In this document: positions 18,501 through 25,563 of the stretch, piece by piece | How positions within the stretch are numbered: the stretch's first letter is position 1 | How the letters are laid out: each line of letters begins with the position of its first letter | Source: an uncultured bacterium | Lineage (GTDB): Bacteria; Cyanobacteriota; Vampirovibrionia; Gastranaerophilales; Gastranaerophilaceae | Reading direction: 5' to 3' | Length of the DNA stretch: 64,000 bases | Assembly: GCA_950022695.1 (NCBI GenBank) | Contig: CATLLN010000005.1 | Span: 62,001 to 126,000 of the forward strand | The notes under the pieces: model-generated | What the model was told of the DNA's origin: nothing | Databases searched by the model: none | The model's input: only the letters and a program-made list of their open reading frames with translations | Position numbers and translations under genes: made by a program

Positions 18501-18590
18501 AAGAAGTTTATCAAACCCCTGTGAGTTTGCTCTGTTTGCTTCTCTCATCTCCCTTAACATATCAACAATTAGTTCTAATTCTTGAGCCAT
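12504..18590 (-). CDS. Giant coiled-coil repeat protein, 2028 aa
   Basis: Almost wholly predicted helical coiled coil: Leu/Ile heptads with Asp, Glu, Lys, Asn and Ser between them and hardly any Cys or Trp. No signal peptide, no membrane segment and no recognised enzymatic domain. Contains three near-identical 34-residue repeats (about residues 636-738, core NQLEPVYQKLDSMNQLL) and a second set of about 26-residue repeats (about 1490-1613, core LDDIK.TL..IEEKL). The N-terminus MAQELELIVDMLREMREANR and the C-terminus, rich in DKIDKQLAKL heptads, are both intracellular-looking. Possibly a filament-forming, tethering or septum/chromosome scaffold; this is inference. The gene end overlaps the GlcD-type gene. 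Confidence 0.85.
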   Translation of the reverse strand: MAQELELIVDMLREMREANRANSQGFDKLLASIEVSIKMTDKNSSAADLLKVYIEELAKAIDEKLSTTAGKFTTIETAAKTIKKHVKNKETKSLIDVFSKNIKNLSPAKQNDILTKIKETENSSDAVNILKNNLDELNLNYQNTIDNLSSDVKNIITAVYSNEIDEVIQAQLDVINDSIYDIVNNLNSYERRDANLEKLLSEITTSESLKLTQGVIDSIIEKNNEISEKFSTLANKSDIEEIITETDSAQVKLFTEISNKTDSIESLTEDIKKALAKVTQDMENLPDTNLLKDSMQELFVNLNELSSVINNANLNDNFSDVDNKLSALNYEMSTIKNIINDLNDVVTSKIYGIVNDISFEKESFDIKSHVSKMLSELPHKQDIDKLLEVFELNRNSLKKLEERTGRITDQLQFVADSNSVEKLSSKTDDIKNMIETLNFDDEFDNLYNKTAEIKGWLSESNVKENSEEILSKIESKSEQKETLAILETVEKIVMEIDELSKNMDVKKVNRTVAEVYQIIEELKNDFITTTDSHNNNIIEKLSSLQKTVSKVVKKEDFEDFTSDLKTFVEQTVSNTSETNSNFVDIRNYQDIIIDKLNNIDIYSVKEYISEQILPIEEKLVTMSEYLNALGEKEEARDIKDIITQQLEPVYQKLESMNQLLDSLDDKEEDIDIKAIIVNQLEPVYQKLDSMNQLLGSLDDKEEIPDLKDIIVNQLEPVYQKLDSMNQLLNSLEDKEEGIDIKDVIANQIAPVDEKLVTISEYLSSLDKTNSNDIIEFIAEIKEILENKKSNFADLEKNNVELAKSVENYLNDIKIILKTSDKDLNTDLTAKFSQIEQLLFGYQSTNENALTEIITKLDDYQNNINTQDTVPVQEIQTSFAEISDIKNRITELSESFKALNYEKGSTEDNISYFVSEKLQELSLNLEQLTEDFDTKLQHGFAYNAELIEEKTLVLLDFIKELRHANSNNIELYERLTVTDNKLMDFKQELELINTDVINNLNSKTDILLQQLEPINEILSKLSLNQDSSQNENVKNHLEVLHDSIQEDLAECSKYSKSTFDKLENTYEQISKELSTTENNLRDFILGDIDSVIIKIDNLRSDLEENLTKIAPPEAEHMAEFKVFVDQINSFKTEQLEIIEKTSQEIKDSINENINAKHEELKSMLTVSLNNKEIITAIDSLKACLKAKIKEFDQVLTNEPEILGTNEFEEAFETDKNSEIVEDIKKDFDKFAILISELSDKNPEINEVLNVIKSKMETITVAKPVIEDFPEIIEDEDYSDAEFSSEENEDADETLIGCGNFDFIKALDLLKQDINNLHKDVEKIISKEEQKQAASTLKTIPTLGNDKLLLSLNNKIELLANSVNQKDWLEEIKTYIAGDQIQSMLEEISGKIDILTLTDNTEWVDEIKQALDQINNNSETVPAAIDPHIQSMLTLINEKIDILAAADDYELIEEVRDAIEKLDLSSEVNKTPETHKLLNIINEKIDILASGDNTEDFEDIKDSLITIEEKLDSKGNSEDFNDIKNALVAIETKLSKNTVSETLNNLDDIKNTLGSIEKKLDIDTTAETLDNLDDIKSTLSTIEEKLNNDTTSETLNSLDDIKYTLLNVDEKVDSVKKLSETDAKITSMLEALNHKIDSIAESESAINIQEFSDVKDLIMAQTDYIENLEKNDKTDALKKCLKELTLEVNNLVTSDSTKQIKKTIRDMKESILAAVVTIFEQVSFVEETEDIKDFVEEKTDEINQNLVTVTNQLKQITNANEDPDYVYSMQDIESDLAKLRLALNQLQTSEQETQTERLSSILENINNIGSTVEDLQNSLTKEEFFDLKVKFDNVNTDIKSLNALTHQLITTSDKSYAELNSNFEDFGKVITTQLSTKVDRVTKLLETSHASDKVMRQALIYMGEWIDSASESMNKISSNSEEIIDIKSAIEGLKQSVPEQTDILNSIEEKFDEQQERLAYFEKQISKLGGLEDKFEAQQERIDRLEMSLEKILSAVEDIDDSKVTRKIDKIDKQLAKLSTNIEKLTSYVD
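13750..14120 (-). repeat. Degenerate 78-bp tandem repeats inside the giant gene
   Basis: Encodes about four or five copies of a 26-residue unit with the core LDDIKNTLGSIEKKLD, spaced by short Asp/Thr/Ser linkers. Boundaries are approximate. The copies differ at many sites, so the expansion is not recent. Confidence 0.7.
16376..16683 (-). repeat. Three 102-bp tandem repeats inside the giant gene
   Basis: Three copies of a 34-residue unit (NQLEPVYQKLDSMNQLL then SLDDKEE), differing at only a few positions, flanked on each side by more divergent copies (EEKLVTMSEYLNAL, DEKLVTISEYLSSL). The closeness of the central copies suggests recent duplication within the gene. Confidence 0.8.
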
Positions 18591-18752
18591 TCTTCTATCC
18601 TTAAAAAATATATCCCTACATTTTAATTCTAGCAGGCATAAAAATATTAGTAAATTTAATTTCGTTTATTTATTACAAATGTTAAGAATAAGTGTTTAAA
18701 AAATATTATTGGTGTTATGATACAAGCAGGATAGATTTGAAAGAGGGATATA

Positions 18753-18965
18753 ATGAGTCACATTGTTATTAATGAGAGCAGATGCAAAGCTTGTTATTTA
18801 TGCATAAAAGAATGCCCGAAAAACTTAATAAAAGTTAGTGAAAAAACTAATAGCTTAGGGGCAAATGTTGTAGAATTTTGTGATCCTGAACATAAATGTA
18901 TAGGATGTGCAATGTGTGCAACACGTTGTCCAGATTTAGCAATTACAGAAGTATACAGAGGTTAA
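18753..18965 (+). CDS. korD: 2-oxoacid:ferredoxin oxidoreductase, delta (ferredoxin) subunit
   Basis: 70 aa with two 4Fe-4S motifs, CKACYLCIKECP (residues 10-21) and CIGCAMCATRCP (about 49-60). It carries electrons between the catalytic subunits and external ferredoxin. GAGGG lies 6-7 bases before the ATG. First gene of a D-A-B-C operon that ends at 21342; the alpha gene starts 2 bases after this stop. Whether the substrate is 2-oxoglutarate, a branched-chain 2-oxoacid or pyruvate cannot be settled from this subunit. Confidence 0.9.
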   Translation: MSHIVINESRCKACYLCIKECPKNLIKVSEKTNSLGANVVEFCDPEHKCIGCAMCATRCPDLAITEVYRG

Positions 18966-18967
18966 TT

Positions 18968-20035
18968 ATGGTTGTTGAATGTGTTGAAAATAAAAAAGTT
19001 TTAATAAAAGGTAATTATGCAATAGCGCAAGCGGCAATAAATGCAGGCTGTGAATGCTATTTCGGTTATCCGATTACACCGCAGAGTGAAATTGGTGAAT
19101 ATATGAGCGGTAAAATGCAGGAGCTTGGAAGAGCATATGTGTCGGCAGAAAGTGAATTGGCAGCAATAAATATGGTTTTGGGAGCATGCTCAACCGGTGT
19201 TAAAGCTATGTCATCATCTTCATCATGCGCGGTTGCTCTTATGCAAGAGGCTTTATCTTATGCAACAGCGGATGAACTACCAATTGTTTTAGTCAGTGTA
19301 ATGCGCGGCGGACCGGGGCTTGGTAATATTTATCCTTCTCAAGGTGATTATTTCCAATCTACAAAAGGCGGCGGAAATGGTGATTATAAGCTAATTGTTC
19401 TAGCTCCTTCAACAGTTCAAGAATGTGCGGATTTAACTTATAAGGCTTTTTATCTTGCTCATAAATACAAAAATCCGACAGTTCTTTTAGCTGACGGTTT
19501 ATTAGGACAGATGATGGAACCGGTTGAATTTAAACCTTATCCTTATCCTGAAATTGATAATTCATCTTGGGCTTTGACAGGTGCAAAAGGAAGAGATAGC
19601 AGAATTATCCGTTCTTATGCTCCGCTGGCTGATAAGCAATGTGAATTTTTGGAAAAGTTATACGAAAAATATCGAAAAATTGAAGAAAATGAAACAGAAT
19701 GGGAAGAAATTGGAACAGAAGATGCAGATATTGTTCTTGTGTGTTTTGGTTCAACTTCAAGAAATGTAAAAACAGCAGCAAAATTATGCAGAGAAAAAGG
19801 ACTAAAAGTAGGAGTATTCAGGCCTGTTACATTGTATCCGTTCCCTAATAAACGGTTAAATGAATTAGCAAGCAGTGTGAAAAAATTTATTACTGTAGAA
19901 GTTAATATGGGGCAGATGATTAATGATGTAAGATTAGCTGTTAACGGAAAAGCTTCTGTTGAACTTATTCATAAAGGAGTCGGTGCTCCACCTTCACCGG
20001 AGGATATTATGTCGCAGATTGAGGAGTTAATATAA
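18968..20035 (+). CDS. korA: 2-oxoacid:ferredoxin oxidoreductase, alpha subunit
   Basis: 355 aa from ATG 18968 (the open frame extends upstream into korD, but this ATG follows the korD stop immediately). N-terminal pyrimidine-domain motif GYPITPQSEIGEYM near residue 38, SAESELAAINMVLGA and SSSSCAVALMQEALSYA, then the C-terminal transketolase-like domain with VGVFRPVTLYPFP. With KorB it oxidatively decarboxylates a 2-oxoacid to acyl-CoA, using TPP and reducing ferredoxin. The four separate subunits resemble 2-oxoglutarate (Kor) or 2-oxoisovalerate (Vor) enzymes; Kor is the preferred but not certain reading. Confidence 0.9.
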   Translation: MVVECVENKKVLIKGNYAIAQAAINAGCECYFGYPITPQSEIGEYMSGKMQELGRAYVSAESELAAINMVLGACSTGVKAMSSSSSCAVALMQEALSYATADELPIVLVSVMRGGPGLGNIYPSQGDYFQSTKGGGNGDYKLIVLAPSTVQECADLTYKAFYLAHKYKNPTVLLADGLLGQMMEPVEFKPYPYPEIDNSSWALTGAKGRDSRIIRSYAPLADKQCEFLEKLYEKYRKIEENETEWEEIGTEDADIVLVCFGSTSRNVKTAAKLCREKGLKVGVFRPVTLYPFPNKRLNELASSVKKFITVEVNMGQMINDVRLAVNGKASVELIHKGVGAPPSPEDIMSQIEELI

Positions 20036-20784
20036 TGACTACACAAGTTTTTAAAATCGCAGATACATTTAAAAAAGATGCAAAATATACGTTCTGTCCG
20101 GGATGTGACCATGGGGTTGCAATAAGACTTGTTGCAGAGGTTTTGGAAGAGTTGGGACTTAAAGAAAAAGCCATTGTTGCAGCAGCAATTGGTTGTTCGG
20201 TAACCATTTATGACTTTTTAAATATAGATGCTTTAGAATCTCCTCACGGTAGAGCTTTAGCTGAAGCTACAGGAATTAAAAGAGCAAGACCTGATAAATT
20301 TGTTTTTACATATCAGGGTGATGGCGATTTCGCTTCTATTGGTTTAGCTGAAAGTATGCATGCCGCATTACGTGGTGAAAAATTGTCTGCAATCTGTATA
20401 AATAATACTACTTATGGCATGACTGGCGGTCAATTGGGACCTACAACTCTTGTAGGACAAGTTACAACAACGTCTCCTACCGGTAGAAATCTTGAGTATT
20501 ACGGTTACCCGATAAAAATTGCCGAACATATTGCACTTTGTGATGGTACAGCTTTCAGCGCAAGAGTTTCTCTTGATACTGTTGCTAATATCAGGAAAGC
20601 AAAACAAGCAATTAAAAAGGCTTTTGAGGTGCAAATGAATGGATTAGGGTTTGGGTTTGTTGAGATTCTTTCAAGTTGTCCGACTAACTGGAGAATGACA
20701 CCGGAACAAGCTCATGACAGAGTGCGTACTGAAATGATGGAAGTATTTAAACCGGGTATTTACAAAGATATTACAGGAAATTAA
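20035..20784 (+). CDS. korB: 2-oxoacid:ferredoxin oxidoreductase, beta subunit
   Basis: 249 aa; the ATG overlaps the korA stop (TAATG), so translation is coupled. TPP-binding subunit with CPGCDHGVAIRLV near residue 19, then GCSVTIYDF, HGRALAEATGIKRARP, the TPP/Mg motif GDGDFASIG and NNTTYGMTGGQLGPTT. The C-terminal FGFVEILSSCPTNWRM is typical of Kor/Vor beta subunits. It acts as a heterotetramer with the neighbouring gene products in the cytoplasm. Confidence 0.93.
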   Translation: MTTQVFKIADTFKKDAKYTFCPGCDHGVAIRLVAEVLEELGLKEKAIVAAAIGCSVTIYDFLNIDALESPHGRALAEATGIKRARPDKFVFTYQGDGDFASIGLAESMHAALRGEKLSAICINNTTYGMTGGQLGPTTLVGQVTTTSPTGRNLEYYGYPIKIAEHIALCDGTAFSARVSLDTVANIRKAKQAIKKAFEVQMNGLGFGFVEILSSCPTNWRMTPEQAHDRVRTEMMEVFKPGIYKDITGN

Positions 20785-20793
20785 GGATTTATT

Positions 20794-21342
20794 ATGGAAA
20801 AAGATTTTATAATTGCAGGATTTGGCGGTCAAGGTGTTTTGTTAGTGGGTGAAGTTCTTGCTAACGGTTTTATGCTTGATGATAAAAAAGTTACCTGGTA
20901 TCCTAGTTACGGAGCTGAAATGCGTGGAGGTACCGTTAACTGTACAGTTGTAATGGCTGATGATGAAGTCAGTGCAGTACAAAAATCTCAAGCTGATTAT
21001 ATAATTGTTCTAAATCAGGCATCATTTGATAAATATGAATCCTGGGTTAGAAAAGGCGGAGTGATTATTGTAAATTCTTCATTAGCAAATATTTCAAAAA
21101 AACGTGATGATATCGAATATGTATTTACTCCAATCACTCAAATGGCGCATGAAAAACTCGGAAATATTAAAATGTCTAATATTCTTGCATTAGGTATTTT
21201 GTCAAAAATAAGCGGCTTTATTAATTTGTCAACTCTTGAAAAAGCTCTGAATAATGTCATTCCGGCACATAGAAAGAACTTAATACCAAAAAATATTGAA
21301 GCTCTAAAACTCGGTTATGAGTATGATTTATTGAAGGTTTAG
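20794..21342 (+). CDS. korC: 2-oxoacid:ferredoxin oxidoreductase, gamma subunit
   Basis: 182 aa, beginning with the family signature AGFGGQGVLLVGEVLANG and continuing YPSYGAEMRGGTVNCTVV, SYGAEMRGG being the usual conserved segment of gamma subunits, which contribute the CoA-related domain. AAGGA lies 7 bases before the ATG; 9 bases separate it from korB. Last gene of korDABC. Confidence 0.93.
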   Translation: MEKDFIIAGFGGQGVLLVGEVLANGFMLDDKKVTWYPSYGAEMRGGTVNCTVVMADDEVSAVQKSQADYIIVLNQASFDKYESWVRKGGVIIVNSSLANISKKRDDIEYVFTPITQMAHEKLGNIKMSNILALGILSKISGFINLSTLEKALNNVIPAHRKNLIPKNIEALKLGYEYDLLKV

Positions 21343-21424
21343 TTTAAAATCACCTAAAAAGTTGATTTTAAATCTTAAAGAACAGTTTATTCTTTATATG
21401 TGATATATAAGAGGTTTATTTAAG

Positions 21425-21658
21425 GTGAAACGAGAACTTATTTCTTCAATAGAGCAGAAAGAATTACAGCTGTCGAAATTAAGAGAACATATTGATAAAA
21501 GTGATGTTTGTTCAGATTTATATAATAAAGTTTTAATTGAAAAAGCTATTTTGACCAAACAGTTGGAAGATTTACAAAACAGGTCTCTTGTAAATCGTAT
21601 TAAGCATTTATTACCGCGTCAAGAAAAGCTTATTTGTGATTATTTTCGCGGAAGATAG
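21425..21658 (+). CDS. Small helical hypothetical protein, 77 aa
   Basis: GTG start. Likely a two-helix hairpin: SSIEQKELQLSKLREHI then KVLIEKAILTKQLEDLQ, with a basic C-terminus (KHLLPRQEKL). Family not recognised; length and hairpin shape recall Spo0E-like small proteins but the diagnostic SQxLD signature is missing. An AGAGG lies about 12 bases upstream, a long spacing. Located between korC and rpsU. Confidence 0.5.
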   Translation: MKRELISSIEQKELQLSKLREHIDKSDVCSDLYNKVLIEKAILTKQLEDLQNRSLVNRIKHLLPRQEKLICDYFRGR

Positions 21659-21764
21659 TCTTTTGTATTGAAAAACCTTTATCCTACTTGTTTTTTTATA
21701 TGTTTTGTTTTATAATTAGGTGTAACCTATTATTAAACAAGCTATAAAGGTGGTGAAAATATAA

Positions 21765-21938
21765 ATGGCAGAAGTTAAAGTTGGCGAAAACGAAAGCATT
21801 GAAAGCGCTTTAAGACGTTTCAAAAAGAAAATCCAAAAAGCTGGTATTCTTTCTGAAGTTAAAAAACGTGAAAGATATGAAAAGCCAAGTGTAAAAAGAA
21901 AACATAAATCTGAAGCTGCTCGCAAAAGAAAAGTTTAA
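21765..21938 (+). CDS. rpsU: 30S ribosomal protein S21
   Basis: 57 aa, starting [20 protein letters not shown] and ending in a basic [13 protein letters not shown]-like tail, the normal layout of bS21, which sits near the 3' end of 16S rRNA and helps initiation. AGGTGG precedes the ATG by about 12 bases, giving a rather long spacer. Followed by a clear terminator. Confidence 0.95.
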   Translation: MAEVKVGENESIESALRRFKKKIQKAGILSEVKKRERYEKPSVKRKHKSEAARKRKV

Positions 21939-21954
21939 GATTTTGTAATAAATT

Positions 21955-21992
21955 AAAAAAAGAGAAGTGTCAAATGACCTTCTCTTTTTTTT
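21955..21992. terminator. Terminator after rpsU
   Basis: A-tract, AGAGAAG / CTTCTCT stem with a roughly 10-base loop, then eight T. It lies between rpsU and the convergent Cys-rich gene and can serve both. Confidence 0.88.
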
Positions 21993-21996
21993 GTGC

Positions 21997-22296
21997 TTAA
22001 GCTTCTGGTAAAATACTGAAACCAACAATTGAATTTGTACTGATATTAAACCAATCGTATTCTACGAAGGCTTCTAAGTTACATTCGCAGCCATCAGTTT
22101 TGCAGGTGCATAAATCTTTAAGTCTTGCAATTTGTACATCTTTTAAGGCAATAAGACAGTCGTGGCAGTTTTTGCATTTATCGTGGTAGTCGTGGATTAA
22201 ACCTGTTATGTATAAGTGGTTTGTCAGGATTAAAACTCGTCTTGTTGCGTTTTCTTCCATAATATTGTTGATTATTTCGCCTAAATTTTTACTCAT
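21997..22296 (-). CDS. Cys-rich hypothetical protein, possible SH3/LSm-like barrel
   Basis: 99 aa with a strong ribosome site (AAGGAGG 5-6 bases before the ATG). Cysteines cluster as CKNCHDC (about residues 41-47) and CTCKTDGCEC (about 63-72), which suggests a bound metal. The segments RRVLILTNHLYITGLIHDY and DCLIALKDVQIARL have the strand pattern of an LSm/SH3-like barrel interrupted by the Cys-rich loop; that fold is a guess. No signal peptide. Function unknown. Confidence 0.65.
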   Translation of the reverse strand: MSKNLGEIINNIMEENATRRVLILTNHLYITGLIHDYHDKCKNCHDCLIALKDVQIARLKDLCTCKTDGCECNLEAFVEYDWFNISTNSIVGFSILPEA

Positions 22297-22373
22297 AATA
22301 GCCTCCTTATCTACAGGAGCAGTTTAAATAAGATGTGTAAATTTTTCTATTCTGCAACAGGCAGGATAAGTGT

Positions 22374-22604
22374 TTAATTATTATTTCTAAAAATATTCCT
22401 ATCCTTGAGTTTTTCTCTAGGCATAATAAGTCCGCAGTATTTACAAGCAAACAGGGTATTAGAACTATCCAGCGGCAAAAACATATGATTGCAGTTTTCA
22501 CTGTCCTCATATTCATCTGTTTCTGAGTTTAACGGATCAAATGAATTCTGCTGCTTATATTTTTTCGTTTTAAAAAGCTGAGCTATAAGTTCAAAAATGT
22601 ACAT
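22374..22604 (-). CDS. Small zinc-ribbon-like hypothetical protein, 76 aa
   Basis: From the ATG at 22604, one base after the cdd stop codon on the same strand (TAAAATG), so it is probably translated by coupling; a longer frame exists within cdd but is less likely. The C-terminal half holds CNH...CKYCG, a likely single zinc ribbon, after an acidic linker. The N-terminus MYIFELIAQLFK is hydrophobic. Function unknown. Confidence 0.5.
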   Translation of the reverse strand: MYIFELIAQLFKTKKYKQQNSFDPLNSETDEYEDSENCNHMFLPLDSSNTLFACKYCGLIMPREKLKDRNIFRNNN

Positions 22605-22605
22605 T

Positions 22606-22992
22606 TTATAATGTAAAACTTTCAGGTAATAAATGAGCAAGAGTGTAAACTTTTAATTCATCACCAATTTTTACGATTACATCAAGTTCAGCATCGTTGT
22701 CGCAAAATTCGTGTAAAACTTGCCTGCAAGCGCCGCACGGCGTACAATTATCCTGCCTTGGAGAATATATCGCAACAGCTTTAAATTTTCTGTCTCCGTT
22801 TAGAATTGCTGTACCAACAGCGTTTCTTTCAGCGCAAATTGTCATTCCTAAGCTGCCGTTTTCAAAATTGCATCCGCAGTAGTGATTTCCGCTATCTGCT
22901 AAAATACAAGCCCCGACAGGAAAATTTGAATACGGAGCGTAAGCATTTTTTGATGCTTCGATTGCTTTTTGCATTAGTTCTTCATAAGTCAT
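22606..22992 (-). CDS. cdd: Cytidine deaminase
   Basis: 128 aa, homotetramer-type enzyme that deaminates cytidine and deoxycytidine in pyrimidine salvage. Active-site motif CAERNAVG (His replaced by Cys as usual for this class) near residue 53 and PCGACRQVL near residue 86 provide the three zinc ligands. The substrate-binding FPVGACILA and NFENGSLG segments are intact. An AGAGGTA sequence precedes the ATG. Confidence 0.96.
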   Translation of the reverse strand: MTYEELMQKAIEASKNAYAPYSNFPVGACILADSGNHYCGCNFENGSLGMTICAERNAVGTAILNGDRKFKAVAIYSPRQDNCTPCGACRQVLHEFCDNDAELDVIVKIGDELKVYTLAHLLPESFTL

Positions 22993-23130
22993 AGTATACC
23001 TCTTGTTCTTATTATTATATACATAATTTTTAAATTTGTATCCCTTAATTAGATGAAGCTTTTAATATTTATTAATATTTCTAAAGTTTTACAAATTGTT
23101 GCCGTAAATAAATATAAACAAGGGCGTATT

Positions 23131-24234
23131 ATGAACGTATCAAGAATTGAAGCAATTTCTCCCAAACAGATAGATTGGCGGAAGTTGACAGCAAAAGAAA
23201 TTATTAAATATGATAATCAGGGAATTAATGTACCTCCTGAATATTTGCAGTGGGCAAAAGAGTTTCGGGCAGATTTAACCGCGAATGATAAAGATGAAAC
23301 AACATATGAAATGGCTTCAAAAAATGTAAACCCGTCGCCGGCAGAAATTGCTCAATCTCCTGTGGATACAGAATCAGGTGATGAAAATTCAGCCCAAGAA
23401 ACAGATGAACCGATTGATGAAAAAACTACTGCACAACAAAAACGACAGGATTTACAGGATTCAGGTGTAAGTTTACGTAAGCAGGCTAAAATATTCACAA
23501 AAGACAGTAAAGAAGCTTCAAAATCTGTCCTGCAATCTGCTGCCATTATTTCAAATACAGAAGATATGTCAAATAATGAAATTCAAGCGCTTGATAATTA
23601 TATGAGTCAGTTATTATCAAAAGCAGAAAGTATTCAAAATGAATTAAAATCAGAAGTTGCCAAAATAAATGACGGTAAAAATGATGTGTTATCTTTTGGA
23701 AAAATAAACAAGCTTCAAAAACGTTTAGAGCAATATGGTAATGAAGGACAGGCAAATTTAGCCGGTGCTGAAGCTGATTTCAATCAATATGAATCAATAA
23801 TAAATGGTCATACTGATGCTATATTTAATGCTCAGGATTTTGGAACAGAGACTATTGGTGTTGGAAAAGAACTTTTAAAATCAAAATCACACGGGTTCTT
23901 TTTATTTGATTATATCCTGGGTAAGCGTGCAGTACGATCAGGTGAAAGAGCAGTTAACTTTTCTGAGATAACCGCGCAAATTCAAACTGAAGCGCTAACT
24001 GAAAATTCGGAAAACAAGGCAGCTGTTACAGGGTTAAAAAATGATGTTCAGGATAAGACAGGTGTTGCCGCAATCAGTCAGTCAAAACAAGGCGATAATG
24101 ATGGTTCTAAAGGAGGAGAAGAAAATCCGTCAGATCCATCAAATAAAGCAACAGAAGTAGATAAAGCTGCAAGTGCAAATTTAGATCAGGTATTACAAGC
24201 TAAAATTAAAAAAGGCGAAAACATCATTTCTTAA
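23131..24234 (+). CDS. Hypothetical protein with disordered flanks, 367 aa
   Basis: The ATG at 23131 is preferred (AGGG upstream); an upstream in-frame start at 23053 has no ribosome site. Begins MNVSRIEAISPKQIDWRKLTAKEI, followed by a Ser/Glu/Asp-rich disordered stretch (about residues 60-110), a helical central region with coiled-coil character, and a disordered Asn/Asp/Ser tail. No membrane span or signal. Family not recognised; the short N-terminal style recalls other lineage-specific genes in this window. Its stop overlaps the stop of convergent rpe by 4 bases. Confidence 0.6.
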   Translation: MNVSRIEAISPKQIDWRKLTAKEIIKYDNQGINVPPEYLQWAKEFRADLTANDKDETTYEMASKNVNPSPAEIAQSPVDTESGDENSAQETDEPIDEKTTAQQKRQDLQDSGVSLRKQAKIFTKDSKEASKSVLQSAAIISNTEDMSNNEIQALDNYMSQLLSKAESIQNELKSEVAKINDGKNDVLSFGKINKLQKRLEQYGNEGQANLAGAEADFNQYESIINGHTDAIFNAQDFGTETIGVGKELLKSKSHGFFLFDYILGKRAVRSGERAVNFSEITAQIQTEALTENSENKAAVTGLKNDVQDKTGVAAISQSKQGDNDGSKGGEENPSDPSNKATEVDKAASANLDQVLQAKIKKGENIIS

Positions 24235-24878
24235 GCTTTTAGGGATTTTATTGCCTGCTTGATATCATCTGATTTGTATATATAATTACCTGCAACAAGT
24301 GATGTTGCCCCGTAGTTGGTACAGATTTTGGCAGTTTTGTTGTTTATTCCGCCATCAACCTGAATAATTAAATTCTCAGGCGCGTGTTTTTTTATTGTTT
24401 TAATCTTTTCAGCACAGTCCTGCATAAATTTCTGTCCGCCAAAACCAGGCTCAACAGTCATAACAAGCAGCATATCAAGTTCCGGCAAATATTTTAAAAT
24501 ATCTTCGGGAGATGTTTTTGGCTTAATGGATAATCCTGCTTTAACACCTTTTTCTTTTATTCTTGTTATTAAATCAGAAATATTTTCAGGTAAAACAGCT
24601 TCATAATGAAAAGTTATAATATCTGCTCCTGCTTTTATAAAATCTTCAATATATTTTTCAGGATTTTCAATCATCAAATGTACATCAAGTGTTAAATTTG
24701 TAACCGGACGTAATGATTTTACAACCGGTGCGCCAATTGTTATATTAGGTACAAAATGACCGTCCATAACATCAACATGAATCCAATCAGCTCCTGCGTT
24801 TTCTACTTTTTTAATGTCTCTTTCTAGATTAGCAAAATCTGCTGATAAAATTGATGGTGAAATTATAATCTTTGACAT
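24231..24878 (-). CDS. rpe: Ribulose-phosphate 3-epimerase
   Basis: 215 aa TIM barrel interconverting ribulose-5-phosphate and xylulose-5-phosphate in the pentose phosphate pathway. Seen: SPSILSADFANL at the N-terminus, HVDVMDGHFVPNITIG, DVHLMIENP, MTVEPGFGGQKFM and QVDGGINNKTA, which carry the metal-binding His/Asp residues and the phosphate site. Final gene of the chain pyrH-frr-cdsA-rnc-rpe; 1 base separates it from rnc. Confidence 0.97.
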   Translation of the reverse strand: MSKIIISPSILSADFANLERDIKKVENAGADWIHVDVMDGHFVPNITIGAPVVKSLRPVTNLTLDVHLMIENPEKYIEDFIKAGADIITFHYEAVLPENISDLITRIKEKGVKAGLSIKPKTSPEDILKYLPELDMLLVMTVEPGFGGQKFMQDCAEKIKTIKKHAPENLIIQVDGGINNKTAKICTNYGATSLVAGNYIYKSDDIKQAIKSLKA

Positions 24879-24879
24879 A

Positions 24880-25563
24880 TTAAATTATTCCTAACTTTTC
24901 ACAAGCTGCATAAGCGCATTTTTGTTCGGCTTCTTTTTTACTTGTGCCTTTTTCTACTGCTAAAACTTCATTGTTATAGCGTACTTCTACTTCAAAAATC
25001 TTTTTATGAGCAGGACCGGTTTCACTAATTACCGTGTAAACAGGTGTGGTTTTCGTTTGTCCTTGAGTATATTCCTGTAAGATTGCTTTTGCATTAAATC
25101 TTTCAAAATGTTGGGCAACTTCTTCAATATATGGGTTAAAAGTTTTTTCAATATATTGGATTATTTCATTGAATTTTCCGTCAAGATAATAAGCTCCGAG
25201 TATTGCTTCAAATGCGCAGGCACAAATAGAATTTAAATTACGGCAGCCAAGTTTTTCTTCATGTTTACTCAATATTATAAGTTCTGATAATCCATTTTTC
25301 TTTGCAATTTCTGCTAGTGTATTATCAGAAACAATAATACTACGGATTTTTGAAAGTTCGCCTTCGCGTGAATCCGGATATTTTTTGAATAATACATCTG
25401 AAATTGTAAGTTTTAAAACTGCATCTCCTAAAAACTCAAGTCTTTCGTAGCATTGGGTTTCTGGCAGATTAAGTTCTTTTGTGTAGGATGGGTGTGTTAG
25501 TGCATATTTATAGAATTCATCAGTTTTTGTTTCAATTCCAAATATTTCAGCAACTGACTTCAT
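24880..25563 (-). CDS. rnc: Ribonuclease III
   Basis: 227 aa. Catalytic domain signature ERLEFLGDAVLKL and DSREGELSKIRS, and the second acidic site in CACAFEAILGAYYLD; a C-terminal double-stranded-RNA-binding domain starts near residue 155 (NAKAILQEYTQG...). Processes rRNA precursors and other structured RNA. The ATG overlaps the cdsA stop by one base, so the genes are coupled. Confidence 0.97.
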   Translation of the reverse strand: MKSVAEIFGIETKTDEFYKYALTHPSYTKELNLPETQCYERLEFLGDAVLKLTISDVLFKKYPDSREGELSKIRSIIVSDNTLAEIAKKNGLSELIILSKHEEKLGCRNLNSICACAFEAILGAYYLDGKFNEIIQYIEKTFNPYIEEVAQHFERFNAKAILQEYTQGQTKTTPVYTVISETGPAHKKIFEVEVRYNNEVLAVEKGTSKKEAEQKCAYAACEKLGII

